NCBI GenBank assembly: GCA_900545025.1
Contig: UQXH01000003.1
Location: 1 to 64,000 of the forward strand
Direction: 5' to 3'
Source: an uncultured Phascolarctobacterium sp.
GTDB taxonomy: Bacteria > Bacillota > Negativicutes > Acidaminococcales > Acidaminococcaceae
DNA: 64,000 nt
Both the position numbers and the translations under genes were made by a program. This document shows positions 43,506 to 51,614 of this stretch, one piece after another; positions within the stretch are counted from its first letter, which is position 1, and each line of letters starts with the position of its first letter. Below the pieces are notes generated by a model. It made no database searches and was not told the DNA's origin. It worked only from the letters and a program-made list of their open reading frames with translations.

Positions 43506-43811
43506 ATGCAGCTTACAGCAGAAGATTTTGCCGTTCTCGGCTTCTGGGAAGATGCCACTCCTGAAGAACAAATTATCGTTTACGGCATGGATTTTGGTGA
43601 TAATTACCTGCTTTTGACTGATGAACTTGGCAAAACACCGACAGACAGCAGCGCTATTATCGTAGCCGCAGCTTACGACGGCAGCGATTGTTTTCTGTGG
43701 GGCAAAGAGTTAAAAAATTTTGCTGCCTTAAAGCAGCTTTGCACTGAAAATGTACCCGGCAGTAATGAACTTTTTACCGCACTGCAAAATTACACTTTGC
43801 CTAAAGCTTAA
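43506..43811 (+). CDS. Hypothetical acidic protein
   Basis: A 101-residue acidic protein (many Asp and Glu) with no signal peptide, membrane helix or metal motif. It starts MQLTAEDFAVLGFWEDATPE. GCGAGGGA precedes the ATG, and it has its own promoter and a strong terminator, so it is a real single-gene unit. I do not recognise the family. Confidence 0.75.
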   Translation: MQLTAEDFAVLGFWEDATPEEQIIVYGMDFGDNYLLLTDELGKTPTDSSAIIVAAAYDGSDCFLWGKELKNFAALKQLCTENVPGSNELFTALQNYTLPKA

Positions 43812-43819
43812 AAAGCACA

Positions 43820-43848
43820 AAGGACTGTTTCCCAAGGAAACAGTCCTT
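43820..43848 (+). terminator. Terminator between the 43506 gene and the SIMPL gene
   Basis: A perfect 13-bp stem, AAGGACTGTTTCC with GGAAACAGTCCTT, loop CAA, followed by TTTTC. It may act for both converging genes. Confidence 0.85.
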
Positions 43849-43860
43849 TTTCTATTTCTG

Positions 43861-44565
43861 TTATTCCATAGCAAAAACAGCTTCCACACTGGCACTTACG
43901 TTAATTGTACCAGCCTCGATAACAGTAGGCACGCTGTCAGCTTCTGCCTTTGCCATTGCCATATTCCTGTAAACACGGCCAAAATCACTGACAGTATGCG
44001 CCTGTACGCTCAGCATCCTGCCTAATTTGCGTCCTCCTGCTGCTGCCAGCATTTCAGCTTTGCTTCTTGCATCGGCAACTGCTTCGCTGAGCAGGCGTCG
44101 CTGCAGCAGCTCCTTATTTTTTACGGTAAATTCGGGATTACCGATACGGCTTGCGCCTGCTGCTGCCATTTTGTCAATCACCGTGCCAACCCTGGCCGCA
44201 TCATTGACAGTCACCTTGACAGTATTATCGGCCTGATAGCCGGTAACCTTACCATTATCATTATACATGGGCCGCAGCACATAGCTGACATTTTCCAAAT
44301 CATCGGATAAGATACCGCAGCCTAACAGCGCCCTTTTTACAGCAGCTGCTTTTTCTGCTGCTTCTGCCGCTGCTGCGTCAGCAGTCTGTCCCTGACCATT
44401 TACGGTAAAATTAATCAGCGCCATATCCGGCTCCACTTCCAGCTGCGCCGTACCTGTCACGGCAGCATCTTCCAGCGCACCGTTATAGGCTTCCGCTGCC
44501 GGCACAATGCCGCAGCAGCTGATAACCAGCAAAGTCGTCAAAATAATTTTTTTCAGATAAGCCAT
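43861..44565 (-). CDS. SIMPL domain (DUF541) secreted protein
   Basis: A 234-residue protein with a signal peptide (KKIILTTLLVISCCGIVPAAEA). The SIMPL/DUF541 domain follows: VTGTAQLEVEPDMALINFTVNGQG at the start, then YQADNTVKVTVNDAARVGTVIDKM and SEAVADARSKAEMLAAAGGRKLG. E. coli YggE and B. subtilis YorP-like proteins belong here, with a loose link to oxidative stress. Periplasmic in a diderm. ATG 44565 has GGAGG upstream. Confidence 0.9.
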   Translation of the reverse strand: MAYLKKIILTTLLVISCCGIVPAAEAYNGALEDAAVTGTAQLEVEPDMALINFTVNGQGQTADAAAAEAAEKAAAVKRALLGCGILSDDLENVSYVLRPMYNDNGKVTGYQADNTVKVTVNDAARVGTVIDKMAAAGASRIGNPEFTVKNKELLQRRLLSEAVADARSKAEMLAAAGGRKLGRMLSVQAHTVSDFGRVYRNMAMAKAEADSVPTVIEAGTINVSASVEAVFAME

Positions 44566-44724
44566 CTTTACCGCCTCCTGTACTTTTAGCCTTAGTATAG
44601 CACATTCTCAATCCTGTGCCGTAATAACACAAAAAAGACATATTTTTTCTATATAAAGTTTATAGTATTCAAACAGCGGCTTTGTTATAATACCAATAAA
44701 TACGGTTTTACAAGCGAGGTAATT

Positions 44725-44847
44725 ATGCGCATCTTTATCTTCATTGCCGCTGTAAGCTCACTGGTCTGCGGCATCCTGCAAAACCAGCCGCTTGCTGTAC
44801 TGCGCAAAGCATCAACAATTTGTCTGGAGTGTATCGGTATTGGTTAA
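44725..44847 (+). CDS. Small CXXC protein (CD1871A-like)
   Basis: A 40-residue peptide: a membrane helix (about 3-20), then KASTICLECIGIG at the very end, with the CLEC pair. This matches my memory of the small CD1871A-type CXXC proteins found beside polyferredoxin and TlpA genes. ATG 44725 has CGAGGT upstream. Its stop overlaps the start of the iron-sulfur protein gene, so the two are coupled. Likely a redox helper of the next two genes; the exact role is unknown. Confidence 0.8.
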   Translation: MRIFIFIAAVSSLVCGILQNQPLAVLRKASTICLECIGIG

Positions 44848-45658
44848 ACGTAAAATCATCCAATTTCTTACTACCTTACTATATAACGGCAACCTGCCCG
44901 GCTTCTGGCAGGGCAAACTGTGGCAGGGCAGCTCAAAAAGCGTCTGTCTGCCTGGCTTAAACTGTTATTCCTGTCCCGGAGCCCTTGGTGCCTGCCCTAT
45001 CGGCGCACTGCAAAGCTCGCTCAGCGGCGTTTTTTTGCGCTTTCCTTTCTATGTCATCGGGACATTGCTTTTGTTCGGCTTAGTATTAGGGCGTCTGATC
45101 TGCGGCTGGGCCTGCCCTTTCGGCTTGGTGCAGGAACTGCTCTACAGGCTGCCGACTCCTAAGCTTCACCGCAGCGCCTGCACGGCACAACTTGCCAAGC
45201 TAAAATATCTTATAGCGGCTGTCTTCGTCCTGCTTTTACCCATTGCCTATTATCTGGTTACTGGTACAGGGGTGCCTGCTTTCTGTAAATTCATCTGTCC
45301 GGCAGGAACCTTGGAAGCGGCCCTGCCGCTGACTATCGTCAACGAAAACCTGCGCAGTTCTTTAGGCTTGTTGTTTAACTGGAAGCTACTTTTAATGCTC
45401 ATCATCCTTGGGGCATCTGTCTTCATCTACCGTCCCTTTTGCCGCTTTTTATGTCCGCTGGGAGCTTTTTACAGCTTCTTCCAACGTATCTCGCTCTTCG
45501 GTATCAAGATTGATGCAGCCAAGTGTATCCACTGCGATGCCTGCATGCGTAAATGCCTGATGGACTGCCGCTACGTAGGCGACCGTGAATGTATTGCCTG
45601 CGGTGAATGCCGCACTGTTTGTCCTGCTGACGCTATTTCCATCGGCAAAAAATTTTAA
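44840..45658 (+). CDS. Membrane 4Fe-4S polyferredoxin (NapH/CcoG-like)
   Basis: A 272-residue membrane protein with about four helices. Cysteine motifs, in order: CYSCPGALGACPIG, CGWACPFG, CKFICPAG, CRFLCPLG, then two ferredoxin clusters CIHCDACMRKC and CIACGECRTVCP. This is the NapH-like electron carrier plan, moving electrons across the membrane. The start is TTG 44840, nine bases after GGAG, inside the end of the preceding CXXC gene; the frame from 44792 would run through that gene and is rejected. Together with TlpA downstream it may form a pathway of reducing power to the periplasm. Confidence 0.87.
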   Translation: MVKRKIIQFLTTLLYNGNLPGFWQGKLWQGSSKSVCLPGLNCYSCPGALGACPIGALQSSLSGVFLRFPFYVIGTLLLFGLVLGRLICGWACPFGLVQELLYRLPTPKLHRSACTAQLAKLKYLIAAVFVLLLPIAYYLVTGTGVPAFCKFICPAGTLEAALPLTIVNENLRSSLGLLFNWKLLLMLIILGASVFIYRPFCRFLCPLGAFYSFFQRISLFGIKIDAAKCIHCDACMRKCLMDCRYVGDRECIACGECRTVCPADAISIGKKF

Positions 45659-45673
45659 TACAAGGAGGAAACC

Positions 45674-46189
45674 ATGAAGAAAATATTTATCTGTGTACTG
45701 CTGCTTCTGGCCGCTTTGGCAGGCGGCTGCGCTGCTGACACTTCCAAAACTACCGCTGCTGCGCCTACAGCCGCCGCTCAAACATCGCAAGCTGCCCCTG
45801 ATTTCAGCTTTACCTACCTGGACGGGACGAAGTCCCGCCTGTCCGAACTGCGGGGCAAACCGGTCTTCTTAAACTTCTGGGCTACCTGGTGCCCTCCCTG
45901 CGTCGGTGAAATGCCCCATTTCAATGCCGTTTATCCGCGTTATAAAGACAAAATAAACTTCCTTGCCATCAGCCTGGACGACAGCATGCAGGAAGCCAAT
46001 GCTTTTATGCAGCAAAAAGGCTACAGCTTCCCGGCAGGCTACGGCAACGTCAACGACATAGCAGGCAAATATGAAATCCAGGGCATCCCTACCTCCCTGC
46101 TGCTGGACGCTAACGGCAATGTCATCGCTTCCAAAGTAGGCGCTATGACGAAAGCTGACTTAGAAACATTCCTGCAAAAAGCACTCTAA
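45674..46189 (+). CDS. TlpA-family thioredoxin lipoprotein
   Basis: A 171-residue lipoprotein. The signal ends in ALAGG-Cys19 (lipobox), then an Ala/Thr linker to about 40 and a thioredoxin-like domain with the active site WCPPC (Cys73, Cys76) and GIPTS carrying the cis-Pro. It acts as a thiol-disulfide reductase on the outer face of the inner membrane. AAGGAGG precedes ATG 45674. It is 15 bp after the polyferredoxin, which could keep it reduced. Confidence 0.92.
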   Translation: MKKIFICVLLLLAALAGGCAADTSKTTAAAPTAAAQTSQAAPDFSFTYLDGTKSRLSELRGKPVFLNFWATWCPPCVGEMPHFNAVYPRYKDKINFLAISLDDSMQEANAFMQQKGYSFPAGYGNVNDIAGKYEIQGIPTSLLLDANGNVIASKVGAMTKADLETFLQKAL

Positions 46190-46198
46190 AATATTCAA

Positions 46199-46236
46199 AA
46201 ACACTGTTAAAGGACTGCAGTTTTTTAACAGTGTTT
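46199..46236 (+). terminator. Terminator of the CXXC-polyferredoxin-TlpA operon
   Basis: A 12-bp stem, AAACACTGTTAA with TTAACAGTGTTT, a 14-nt loop and a T-rich tail. Confidence 0.8.
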
Positions 46237-46287
46237 TCTTTTTTGCCATATTTTTGTAACATTTAAGACATCCAATGGAAACCCGTC

Positions 46288-46316
46288 TTGCAAATAAACG
46301 GTAAATAACTTATAAT
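46288..46316 (+). promoter_or_regulatory. Promoter of the sodium symporter gene
   Basis: TTGCAA, 17-bp spacer, TATAAT. Confidence 0.7.
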
Positions 46317-46382
46317 ATTTAGAATAATGTCGAAAAATTCACACTTATGACATTTTATGTTTACTAAGAGAGGATGTTTGTT

Positions 46383-47753
46383 TTGGAAAGAGAATCTTTT
46401 TCATCGAGGCTTGGATTTATCCTGATCTCGGCAGGCTGCGCCATCGGCCTGGGCAACGTATGGCGTTTCCCTTACATTACCGGTCTGTACGGCGGCGCTT
46501 CCTTCGTACTTATCTATCTGTGCTTCCTGCTGCTCTTGGGACTGCCCATCATGGTAGCTGAATTTGCCGTAGGCCGTGCCAGCGTCCGCAGTGCAGCCAA
46601 ATCTTTTGACGTACTGGAGCCTAAAGGAACGAAATGGCATCTGTACAAATACGGCGCTATTGCCGGCAACATCATCCTGATGATGTTCTACACCACGGTT
46701 TCCGGCTGGATGCTGTACTATTTCTACAAAATGGCTGTCGGCGACTTTGTAGGTCTGAATGCTGACGGCGTTACCAATATCTTCGTCTCCCTGCTGTCTG
46801 ACCCTATAACCATGGCAGGCAATATGATTCTTATCGTCCTGTCCTGCTTCGGTATCTGCTACCTGGGCGTTAAAGCAGGCGTTGAACGCATCACCAAATC
46901 CATGATGGCCTGCCTGCTGGTACTGATGCTGGTTTTGGCAGCCAACTCCGTCATGCTGCCCAACAGCGGCGAGGGTCTCAGATACTACCTGTATCCTGAT
47001 TTCAGCAAAGTTATTGAACACGGCATTTCCGAAGTAATCTTTGCTGCTATGGGGCAGGCCTTCTTTACCCTGAGTCTTGGCATCGGCGCGCTGGCAATCT
47101 TCGGCAGCTACATCGGCAAAGAACAGCGTCTGACCGGTGAAGCGATGTGGATTATGACGCTCGATACCTTCGTAGCCATCACTTCCGGCCTCATTATCTT
47201 CCCGGCCTGCTTCAGCTTCGGCATCAACCCTGGCAGCGGCCCCAACCTGCTTTTTATCACTCTGCCTAACGTATTTAACGAAATGGCGGGCGGACGTTTC
47301 TGGGGCGCTCTCTTCTTCCTGTTCATGCTGTTTGCGGCTATGTCTACGGTTATCGCCGTATTTGAAAATATCACTTCCTGCATCTGCGACCTGACCGGCT
47401 GGGACCGTAAGAAGACCATCCGTCTCAATATCATCCTGATCACCCTGCTTTCCCTGCCCTGCGTACTCGGTTTCAACCTCTGGAGCGGTTTCCAGCCGCT
47501 GGGCAAAGGCACCTGCGTCCTCGACCTGGAAGACTTCCTCGTCAGCAACAACCTGTTGCCCCTGGGCAGCCTGGTCTACCTTGCTTTCTGTACCAGTCGT
47601 TACGGCTGGGGCTGGGATAACTTCATCAAAGAAGCGGACACCGGCAAAGGTGTGCCCTTCCCCAAATGGATACGCTTCTACGCTACCTACATCCTGCCCC
47701 TGGTAGTGCTGATTATCTTCTTCAACGGTTATTATGCTCTGTTCTTCAAATAA
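46383..47753 (+). CDS. Sodium-dependent transporter (NSS/SNF family)
   Basis: A 456-residue LeuT-type carrier with 11-12 helices. Helix 1 has the sodium/substrate site ISAGCAIGLGNVWRFPYI; helix 6 reads FFTLSLGIGALAIFGSYIG, and helix 8 FAAMSTVIAVFENI. It imports an amino acid or related amine with sodium; substrate unknown. TTG 46383 lies nine bases after AGAGAGG, while ATG 46374 is immediately next to it, so I prefer TTG. Single-gene unit with its own promoter and terminator. Confidence 0.93.
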   Translation: MERESFSSRLGFILISAGCAIGLGNVWRFPYITGLYGGASFVLIYLCFLLLLGLPIMVAEFAVGRASVRSAAKSFDVLEPKGTKWHLYKYGAIAGNIILMMFYTTVSGWMLYYFYKMAVGDFVGLNADGVTNIFVSLLSDPITMAGNMILIVLSCFGICYLGVKAGVERITKSMMACLLVLMLVLAANSVMLPNSGEGLRYYLYPDFSKVIEHGISEVIFAAMGQAFFTLSLGIGALAIFGSYIGKEQRLTGEAMWIMTLDTFVAITSGLIIFPACFSFGINPGSGPNLLFITLPNVFNEMAGGRFWGALFFLFMLFAAMSTVIAVFENITSCICDLTGWDRKKTIRLNIILITLLSLPCVLGFNLWSGFQPLGKGTCVLDLEDFLVSNNLLPLGSLVYLAFCTSRYGWGWDNFIKEADTGKGVPFPKWIRFYATYILPLVVLIIFFNGYYALFFK

Positions 47754-47764
47754 ATATAACGACA

Positions 47765-47794
47765 AAAATCCGGCTTGTACTCAAGCCGGATTTT
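47765..47794. terminator. Bidirectional terminator, symporter / merR
   Basis: A 13-bp stem, AAAATCCGGCTTG with CAAGCCGGATTTT, loop TACT. The merR stop codon is inside the hairpin. Confidence 0.88.
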
Positions 47795-48599
47795 TTATTT
47801 TTACCGACAGCTTCATCAGGTAATCTTCCGCATCACTTTCCGATAGATAATTCGTAATATCCTCCTGATAAATGCCGCTGTCTATCTGCCTGCCAGCCTC
47901 CGTAAGCTCGTGATAAAAATCACGGTAGGCAGCCCCCAGATCCGCATAGGACCCGCGGATATACTTAACGGCATATATTCCTGCCGGCTTGATATGCAAA
48001 AATTTGCTGCGCACAGCTTTCTGGATACGCGAAAAAAAGCAGGAAGTATAAAAGCTGCCGTCAGCAATATTCTCTTTAGCGATTAACTCGCCGATGGCAA
48101 AATCATCATAATAATTAAATCTGCTGCAATACTGCAGATGCCTGCCCAGGATCTCTGCCAGCACTTTCTCGTTTTTCTCCCGTACCGGCTCGCTGACAAT
48201 CATATATTCCTCTGTACATCCGCTGCAGATGATTTTTCCCTCTTCAACCTCGTAGGAACTTTCCGTTATCCTGATAGTATTAGCCAGCAGCTTGCGACGG
48301 CGCTGCAAACGTTCCTGCTCCAGCGCCAATAATCTGTCTTTATCTCGCAGCATCATCAGAAAAGTATCTACCTCGCGATTACTGATATAGGACTTAATTT
48401 CCTGCAGGCTCAAGCCAACCTCTTTCAGCGTGGCAATAAGGTCGAAGAAATAAATCTGATTAACCGAATAATAGCGGTAACCATTAGGCGCCGTCAGTGC
48501 AGGCTTAAGTAAATCAATGCTGTCATAATGAAACAGCGTATCTTTGGTAGTATTGCACAGCTTGGCAAACTCACCTGTTTTAAACAGTTTCTGAGCCAT
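47781..48599 (-). CDS. MerR family regulator with effector domain
   Basis: A 272-residue protein. The MerR HTH (KTGEFAKLCNTTKDTLFHYDSIDLLKPA, 7-34) is followed by a wing, a coiled coil (about 75-115) and a C-terminal GyrI/BmrR-like domain (about 125-265) that would bind a lipophilic or cationic drug. It is divergent from two SMR genes with a 19-bp spacer promoter between, so it most likely activates them, as BmrR does with bmr. Note KIICSGCTEEY, a CxxC in the linker region. Confidence 0.9.
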   Translation of the reverse strand: MAQKLFKTGEFAKLCNTTKDTLFHYDSIDLLKPALTAPNGYRYYSVNQIYFFDLIATLKEVGLSLQEIKSYISNREVDTFLMMLRDKDRLLALEQERLQRRRKLLANTIRITESSYEVEEGKIICSGCTEEYMIVSEPVREKNEKVLAEILGRHLQYCSRFNYYDDFAIGELIAKENIADGSFYTSCFFSRIQKAVRSKFLHIKPAGIYAVKYIRGSYADLGAAYRDFYHELTEAGRQIDSGIYQEDITNYLSESDAEDYLMKLSVKIKNPA

Positions 48600-48610
48600 T
48601 TTCTCACCTC

Positions 48611-48641
48611 TTGACTATGGTCTTACACCATACTTTATACT
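48611..48641 (+). promoter_or_regulatory. MerR-type promoter of the SMR genes
   Basis: TTGACT (48611-48616), 19-bp spacer, TATACT (48636-48641). The spacer holds the dyad TATGGT-CTTAC-ACCATA (48616-48632). A long spacer with a central dyad is the mark of MerR-activated promoters. Confidence 0.82.
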
Positions 48642-48689
48642 TAGTATAGAAGCAATTACCGGTATATGCAAGCAAAGAAGGTGAATTTT

Positions 48690-49022
48690 ATGCAAGCAAA
48701 AATCATGCTGCTGCTGGCAATCTTCCTGGAGGTTTCCGGCACAGCCTTAATGAAATATTTTCTGGAGCAAGACGGACTTATCGGCTATCTGTTTATGCTG
48801 GTATTTATCTCCCTTTCCTATATCGCCCTCAGCCAGGCTATCAAATCCATCCCCATCAGCTTAGCTTATGCTGTATGGGAAGGTTTAGGACTGGCAGGGA
48901 CCGCTTTGATTGCCTGCTTACTATTTAACGAAAGCATGCCGCTGCAGAAGCTGCTGTCCATTATGGTTATTATTTCCGGTTTAATACTGATTGAAAAGGG
49001 TACCTCCACAGGAGGTGAGTAA
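48690..49022 (+). CDS. Small multidrug resistance (SMR) protein, subunit 1
   Basis: A 110-residue membrane protein with four helices. Glu in helix 1 (AIFLEVSGTALMKYF) is the proton/drug site, and SIPISLAYAVWEGLGLAG in helix 3 is typical. It fits paired exporters such as EbrAB or MdtIJ. I chose ATG 48690 with AAGGTGA upstream, not ATG 48666. The stop lies 1 bp before the second SMR start, so the two probably form a heterodimer. Confidence 0.9.
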   Translation: MQAKIMLLLAIFLEVSGTALMKYFLEQDGLIGYLFMLVFISLSYIALSQAIKSIPISLAYAVWEGLGLAGTALIACLLFNESMPLQKLLSIMVIISGLILIEKGTSTGGE

Positions 49023-49023
49023 G

Positions 49024-49350
49024 ATGCCTACCTCTCTGACAGGCTTCCTGTTTATCATCGGCGCCGTTGTTACCGACGTACTGGCTAATATCTGTCTGAA
49101 AAAATCCGACGGCTTTCAGAAGAAGCTTTACGGCATCACTGCCCTGCTTTTAGTCGCTGCCGCCTTTTATTTTCTCAGTCTGGCGCTGCAAAGCATGGAG
49201 CTCAGTATCGCCTACGCCAGCTTCGGCGCTCTTGGTATAGTCCTCACCACGCTGGCAGATAAAGTCCTTTTCCGCCTGCGCCTGCGGCGTCCTGCCATAA
49301 TCGGCATCCTCCTGATACTGCTCGGTATCATTATGCTTAAAACCGTCTGA
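49024..49350 (+). CDS. Small multidrug resistance (SMR) protein, subunit 2
   Basis: A 108-residue partner with four helices. Helix 1 has Asp (VVTDVLANICLKKSDGF) where most SMR proteins have Glu, as in some paired exporters. It carries ELSIAYASFGALGIVLTTLAD in the helix 3 region. GGAGGTG at the end of subunit 1 serves as its ribosome site. Drug type cannot be told; a polyamine or a cationic dye are both possible. Confidence 0.88.
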   Translation: MPTSLTGFLFIIGAVVTDVLANICLKKSDGFQKKLYGITALLLVAAAFYFLSLALQSMELSIAYASFGALGIVLTTLADKVLFRLRLRRPAIIGILLILLGIIMLKTV

Positions 49351-49351
49351 A

Positions 49352-49380
49352 AACAGTCTGCAAAGGCAGGCTGTTTTTTT
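49352..49380 (+). terminator. Terminator of the SMR pair
   Basis: A 10-bp stem with one G-T wobble, AACAGTCTGC with GCAGGCTGTT, followed by T-run. Confidence 0.82.
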
Positions 49381-49452
49381 GCCTTCAAGCTGTATCAATA
49401 CTTACAAAAAAATTACAGCTTGTGAAATAAAAGCAAACTCTCTGTTTATTTA

Positions 49453-49482
49453 TTGACATATGTCGTTAACTATCTCTATAAT
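49453..49482 (+). promoter_or_regulatory. Promoter of the aldehyde dehydrogenase gene
   Basis: TTGACA, 18-bp spacer, TATAAT. A perfect 10-bp palindrome GACATATGTC (49455-49464) overlaps the -35 and may be an operator. Confidence 0.75.
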
Positions 49483-49564
49483 GCAACTGTAACTTCTGAA
49501 ATTTATTCATAACCAGAATACATCCCTTTCAGAATAAAACTTTATTATGATTGGAGTTGTTATT

Positions 49565-51040
49565 ATGTCTCAATTACTACAAGAAAAATACGACCTTTAT
49601 ATTAACGGGCAGTGGGTACCTGCATCTGACGGCGGTATGTTCAAATCCAGCAGCCCTGCTACCGGCGAATACCTGGCAGCCTGCGCAGAAGCAACTAAGG
49701 AAGATGTTGACAAAGCAGTAGAAGCCGCCTGGAAAGCTTTTGCTGCCTGGAAAGATACCACTGCGGCAGAACGCGCTGATTTACTGCTGAAAATCGCCGA
49801 TGTTATCGACGCTAACAAAGAACATCTGGCCAAGATTGAAACCATGGATAACGGCAAGCCTATCCGCGAGACCATGACTGTCGACATCCCTATGGCGGCA
49901 GACCATTTCCGCTACTTTGCCGGTGTCATCCGCGCCGAAGAAGGAACTGCCACCATGCTGGACAACAACACCATGAGCCTTGTCTTAAAAGAGCCCATCG
50001 GCGTTGTCGGACAAATCGTCCCCTGGAACTTCCCCTTCCTCATGGCGGCCTGGAAACTGGCTCCTGTACTGGCAGCAGGCTGCTGCACCGTACTCAAGCC
50101 CTCCAGCTACACTTCTTTAAGCGCGCTGGAACTGGCCCGCCTTATCGACGGCATCCTGCCGCCCGGCGTATTCAACGTCATTACCGGCAAAGGTTCCCGC
50201 TCCGGCCAGTACATCCTTGACCATCCCGGACTGTCCAAACTGGCTTTCACCGGCTCTACCGAAGTAGGCATGAATGTAGCCAAAGCCGCTGCTGATAAAC
50301 TGATTCCCGCAACCCTCGAGCTGGGCGGCAAATCTGCCAACATCTTCTTCCCCGACTGCAACTGGGAGCTGGCTATGGAAGGCCTGCAGCTGGGCATCCT
50401 CTTTAATCAGGGCCAGGTATGCTGCGCAGGTTCCCGCGTCTTTGTCCATGAAGACATCTACGATAAATTCGTTGCCGAAGCAGTTAAACGCTTCAACAGC
50501 GTCAAAGTAGGCGATCCGCTCAGCGCTGATACCCAGATGGGCTCGCAAATCTACGCAGCCCAGGTACAAAAGGTACTTGACTATGTAGAAATCGCCAAAA
50601 AAGAAGGGGCAACCATTGCCTGCGGCGGTTACAAGCTCACTGAAAACGGTCTTGATAAAGGCAATTTCGTAGCTCCTACCCTGATTACCAATGTTACCAA
50701 CGATATGCGCGTAGCGCAGGAAGAAATCTTTGGCCCTGTAGCCGTAGTCATCAAATTTAAGGATGAACAGGAAGTCATCGACATGGCCAACGACAGTATC
50801 TACGGTCTGGGCGGCGCAGTCTGGACTCAGGATATTAACCGCGCCATCCGCGTTTCCCGTGCTATCCGTACCGGTCGTATGTGGGTAAACTGCTATAATT
50901 CCATCCCGGCAGGTGCGCCTTTCGGCGGCTACAAACAGTCCGGTATCGGCCGCGAAACCCACAAGGTCATCCTTGAGCATTACACCCAACAGAAAAACAT
51001 CATGATTAATCTCAGCGAAAAGCCGCTGGGCCTGTATTAA
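49565..51040 (+). CDS. NAD(P)-dependent aldehyde dehydrogenase
   Basis: A 491-residue classic aldehyde dehydrogenase, oxidising aldehydes to acids. PWNFPFLMAAWKLAPVLAAG and LKPSSYTSLSALELA form the cofactor site, FTGSTEVG the Rossmann turn, LELGGKSANI holds the general-base Glu, and FNQGQVCCAGSRVF the catalytic Cys (a Cys pair). It resembles the acetaldehyde/betaine aldehyde group. I chose ATG 49565 with TGGAG upstream. Strong promoter and own terminator indicate a single-gene unit. Substrate unknown. Confidence 0.94.
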   Translation: MSQLLQEKYDLYINGQWVPASDGGMFKSSSPATGEYLAACAEATKEDVDKAVEAAWKAFAAWKDTTAAERADLLLKIADVIDANKEHLAKIETMDNGKPIRETMTVDIPMAADHFRYFAGVIRAEEGTATMLDNNTMSLVLKEPIGVVGQIVPWNFPFLMAAWKLAPVLAAGCCTVLKPSSYTSLSALELARLIDGILPPGVFNVITGKGSRSGQYILDHPGLSKLAFTGSTEVGMNVAKAAADKLIPATLELGGKSANIFFPDCNWELAMEGLQLGILFNQGQVCCAGSRVFVHEDIYDKFVAEAVKRFNSVKVGDPLSADTQMGSQIYAAQVQKVLDYVEIAKKEGATIACGGYKLTENGLDKGNFVAPTLITNVTNDMRVAQEEIFGPVAVVIKFKDEQEVIDMANDSIYGLGGAVWTQDINRAIRVSRAIRTGRMWVNCYNSIPAGAPFGGYKQSGIGRETHKVILEHYTQQKNIMINLSEKPLGLY

Positions 51041-51044
51041 GAAA

Positions 51045-51075
51045 AAAACTGCAGTCCGTCAAGGGCTGCAGTTTT
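51045..51075. terminator. Terminator between aldehyde dehydrogenase and hxlR genes
   Basis: Stem AAAACTGCAGTCC with GGGCTGCAGTTTT (one wobble), loop GTCAA, followed by a T-rich tail. Confidence 0.82.
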
Positions 51076-51093
51076 ATTATTATACTGACTAAA

Positions 51094-51426
51094 TCAATCT
51101 CTATACATTTGCTGGTAACGCTCTCCCCAGCACACCATGGCATCCAGCACAGGCTTTAACGACCGGCCTAATTCTGTCAGAGCGTATTCCACCCGCGGCG
51201 GTACCTGGGCATATACAGTCCTGCTTACCAAGCCGCTGGCTTCCATCTGCCGCAGTTGAGTGGTAAGCACCTTTTGTGATACATGTCCAAGCGATTTTTT
51301 CAGCTCACTGAATCGCCTGGTCCCCTGCAGGAGATCACGCAAAATCAGCACCTTCCATTTATCACTGATCAGCAGCAATGTGGTTTCTACAGGACAAGCC
51401 GGCAAGGGCTTCTTGATCACAGACAT
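51094..51426 (-). CDS. HxlR family transcriptional regulator
   Basis: A 110-residue winged-helix protein. The opening PLPACPVETTLLLISDKWKVLILRDLL has the conserved N-terminal Cys that YodB/HypR-type members use to sense quinones or disulfide stress. RFSELKKSLGHVSQKVLTTQLRQMEASGLV is the HTH. It is divergent from a flavin-binding protein gene, which is the likely target. ATG 51426 has AAGGAGAAC upstream. Confidence 0.93.
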   Translation of the reverse strand: MSVIKKPLPACPVETTLLLISDKWKVLILRDLLQGTRRFSELKKSLGHVSQKVLTTQLRQMEASGLVSRTVYAQVPPRVEYALTELGRSLKPVLDAMVCWGERYQQMYRD

Positions 51427-51536
51427 AAGCGTTCTCCTTATTTAACAATTTCTACGATAAGCATGCATCATTCATTTAAGAAAATTATACTTTCTCTGAA
51501 ATCATAACGCAAGCAGTTACTTGGAGGTAATCAAGC

Positions 51537-51548
51537 CACAATATTGTG
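51537..51548. promoter_or_regulatory. Dyad in the hxlR/flavoprotein divergent region
   Basis: A perfect 12-bp palindrome CACAATATTGTG in the 188 bp between the divergent genes, a possible HxlR operator. No strong promoter boxes can be fixed around it. Confidence 0.4.
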
Positions 51549-51614
51549 CGTACTTCACAGCTCCGCTAAGAAGCAGTAAGATAAAAGCAGTTAAATTCCA
51601 GGAGGTTATCTGCC

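Noticed and set aside
44792..44839. Longer start of the polyferredoxin
   Set aside because: It would overlap most of the small CXXC gene in another frame and has no ribosome site.
46401..47765. 454-codon open frame on the minus strand
   Set aside because: It is fully antisense to the sodium symporter gene, has no ribosome site and its product has the odd Gln/Glu/Asp-rich makeup of a shadow frame.
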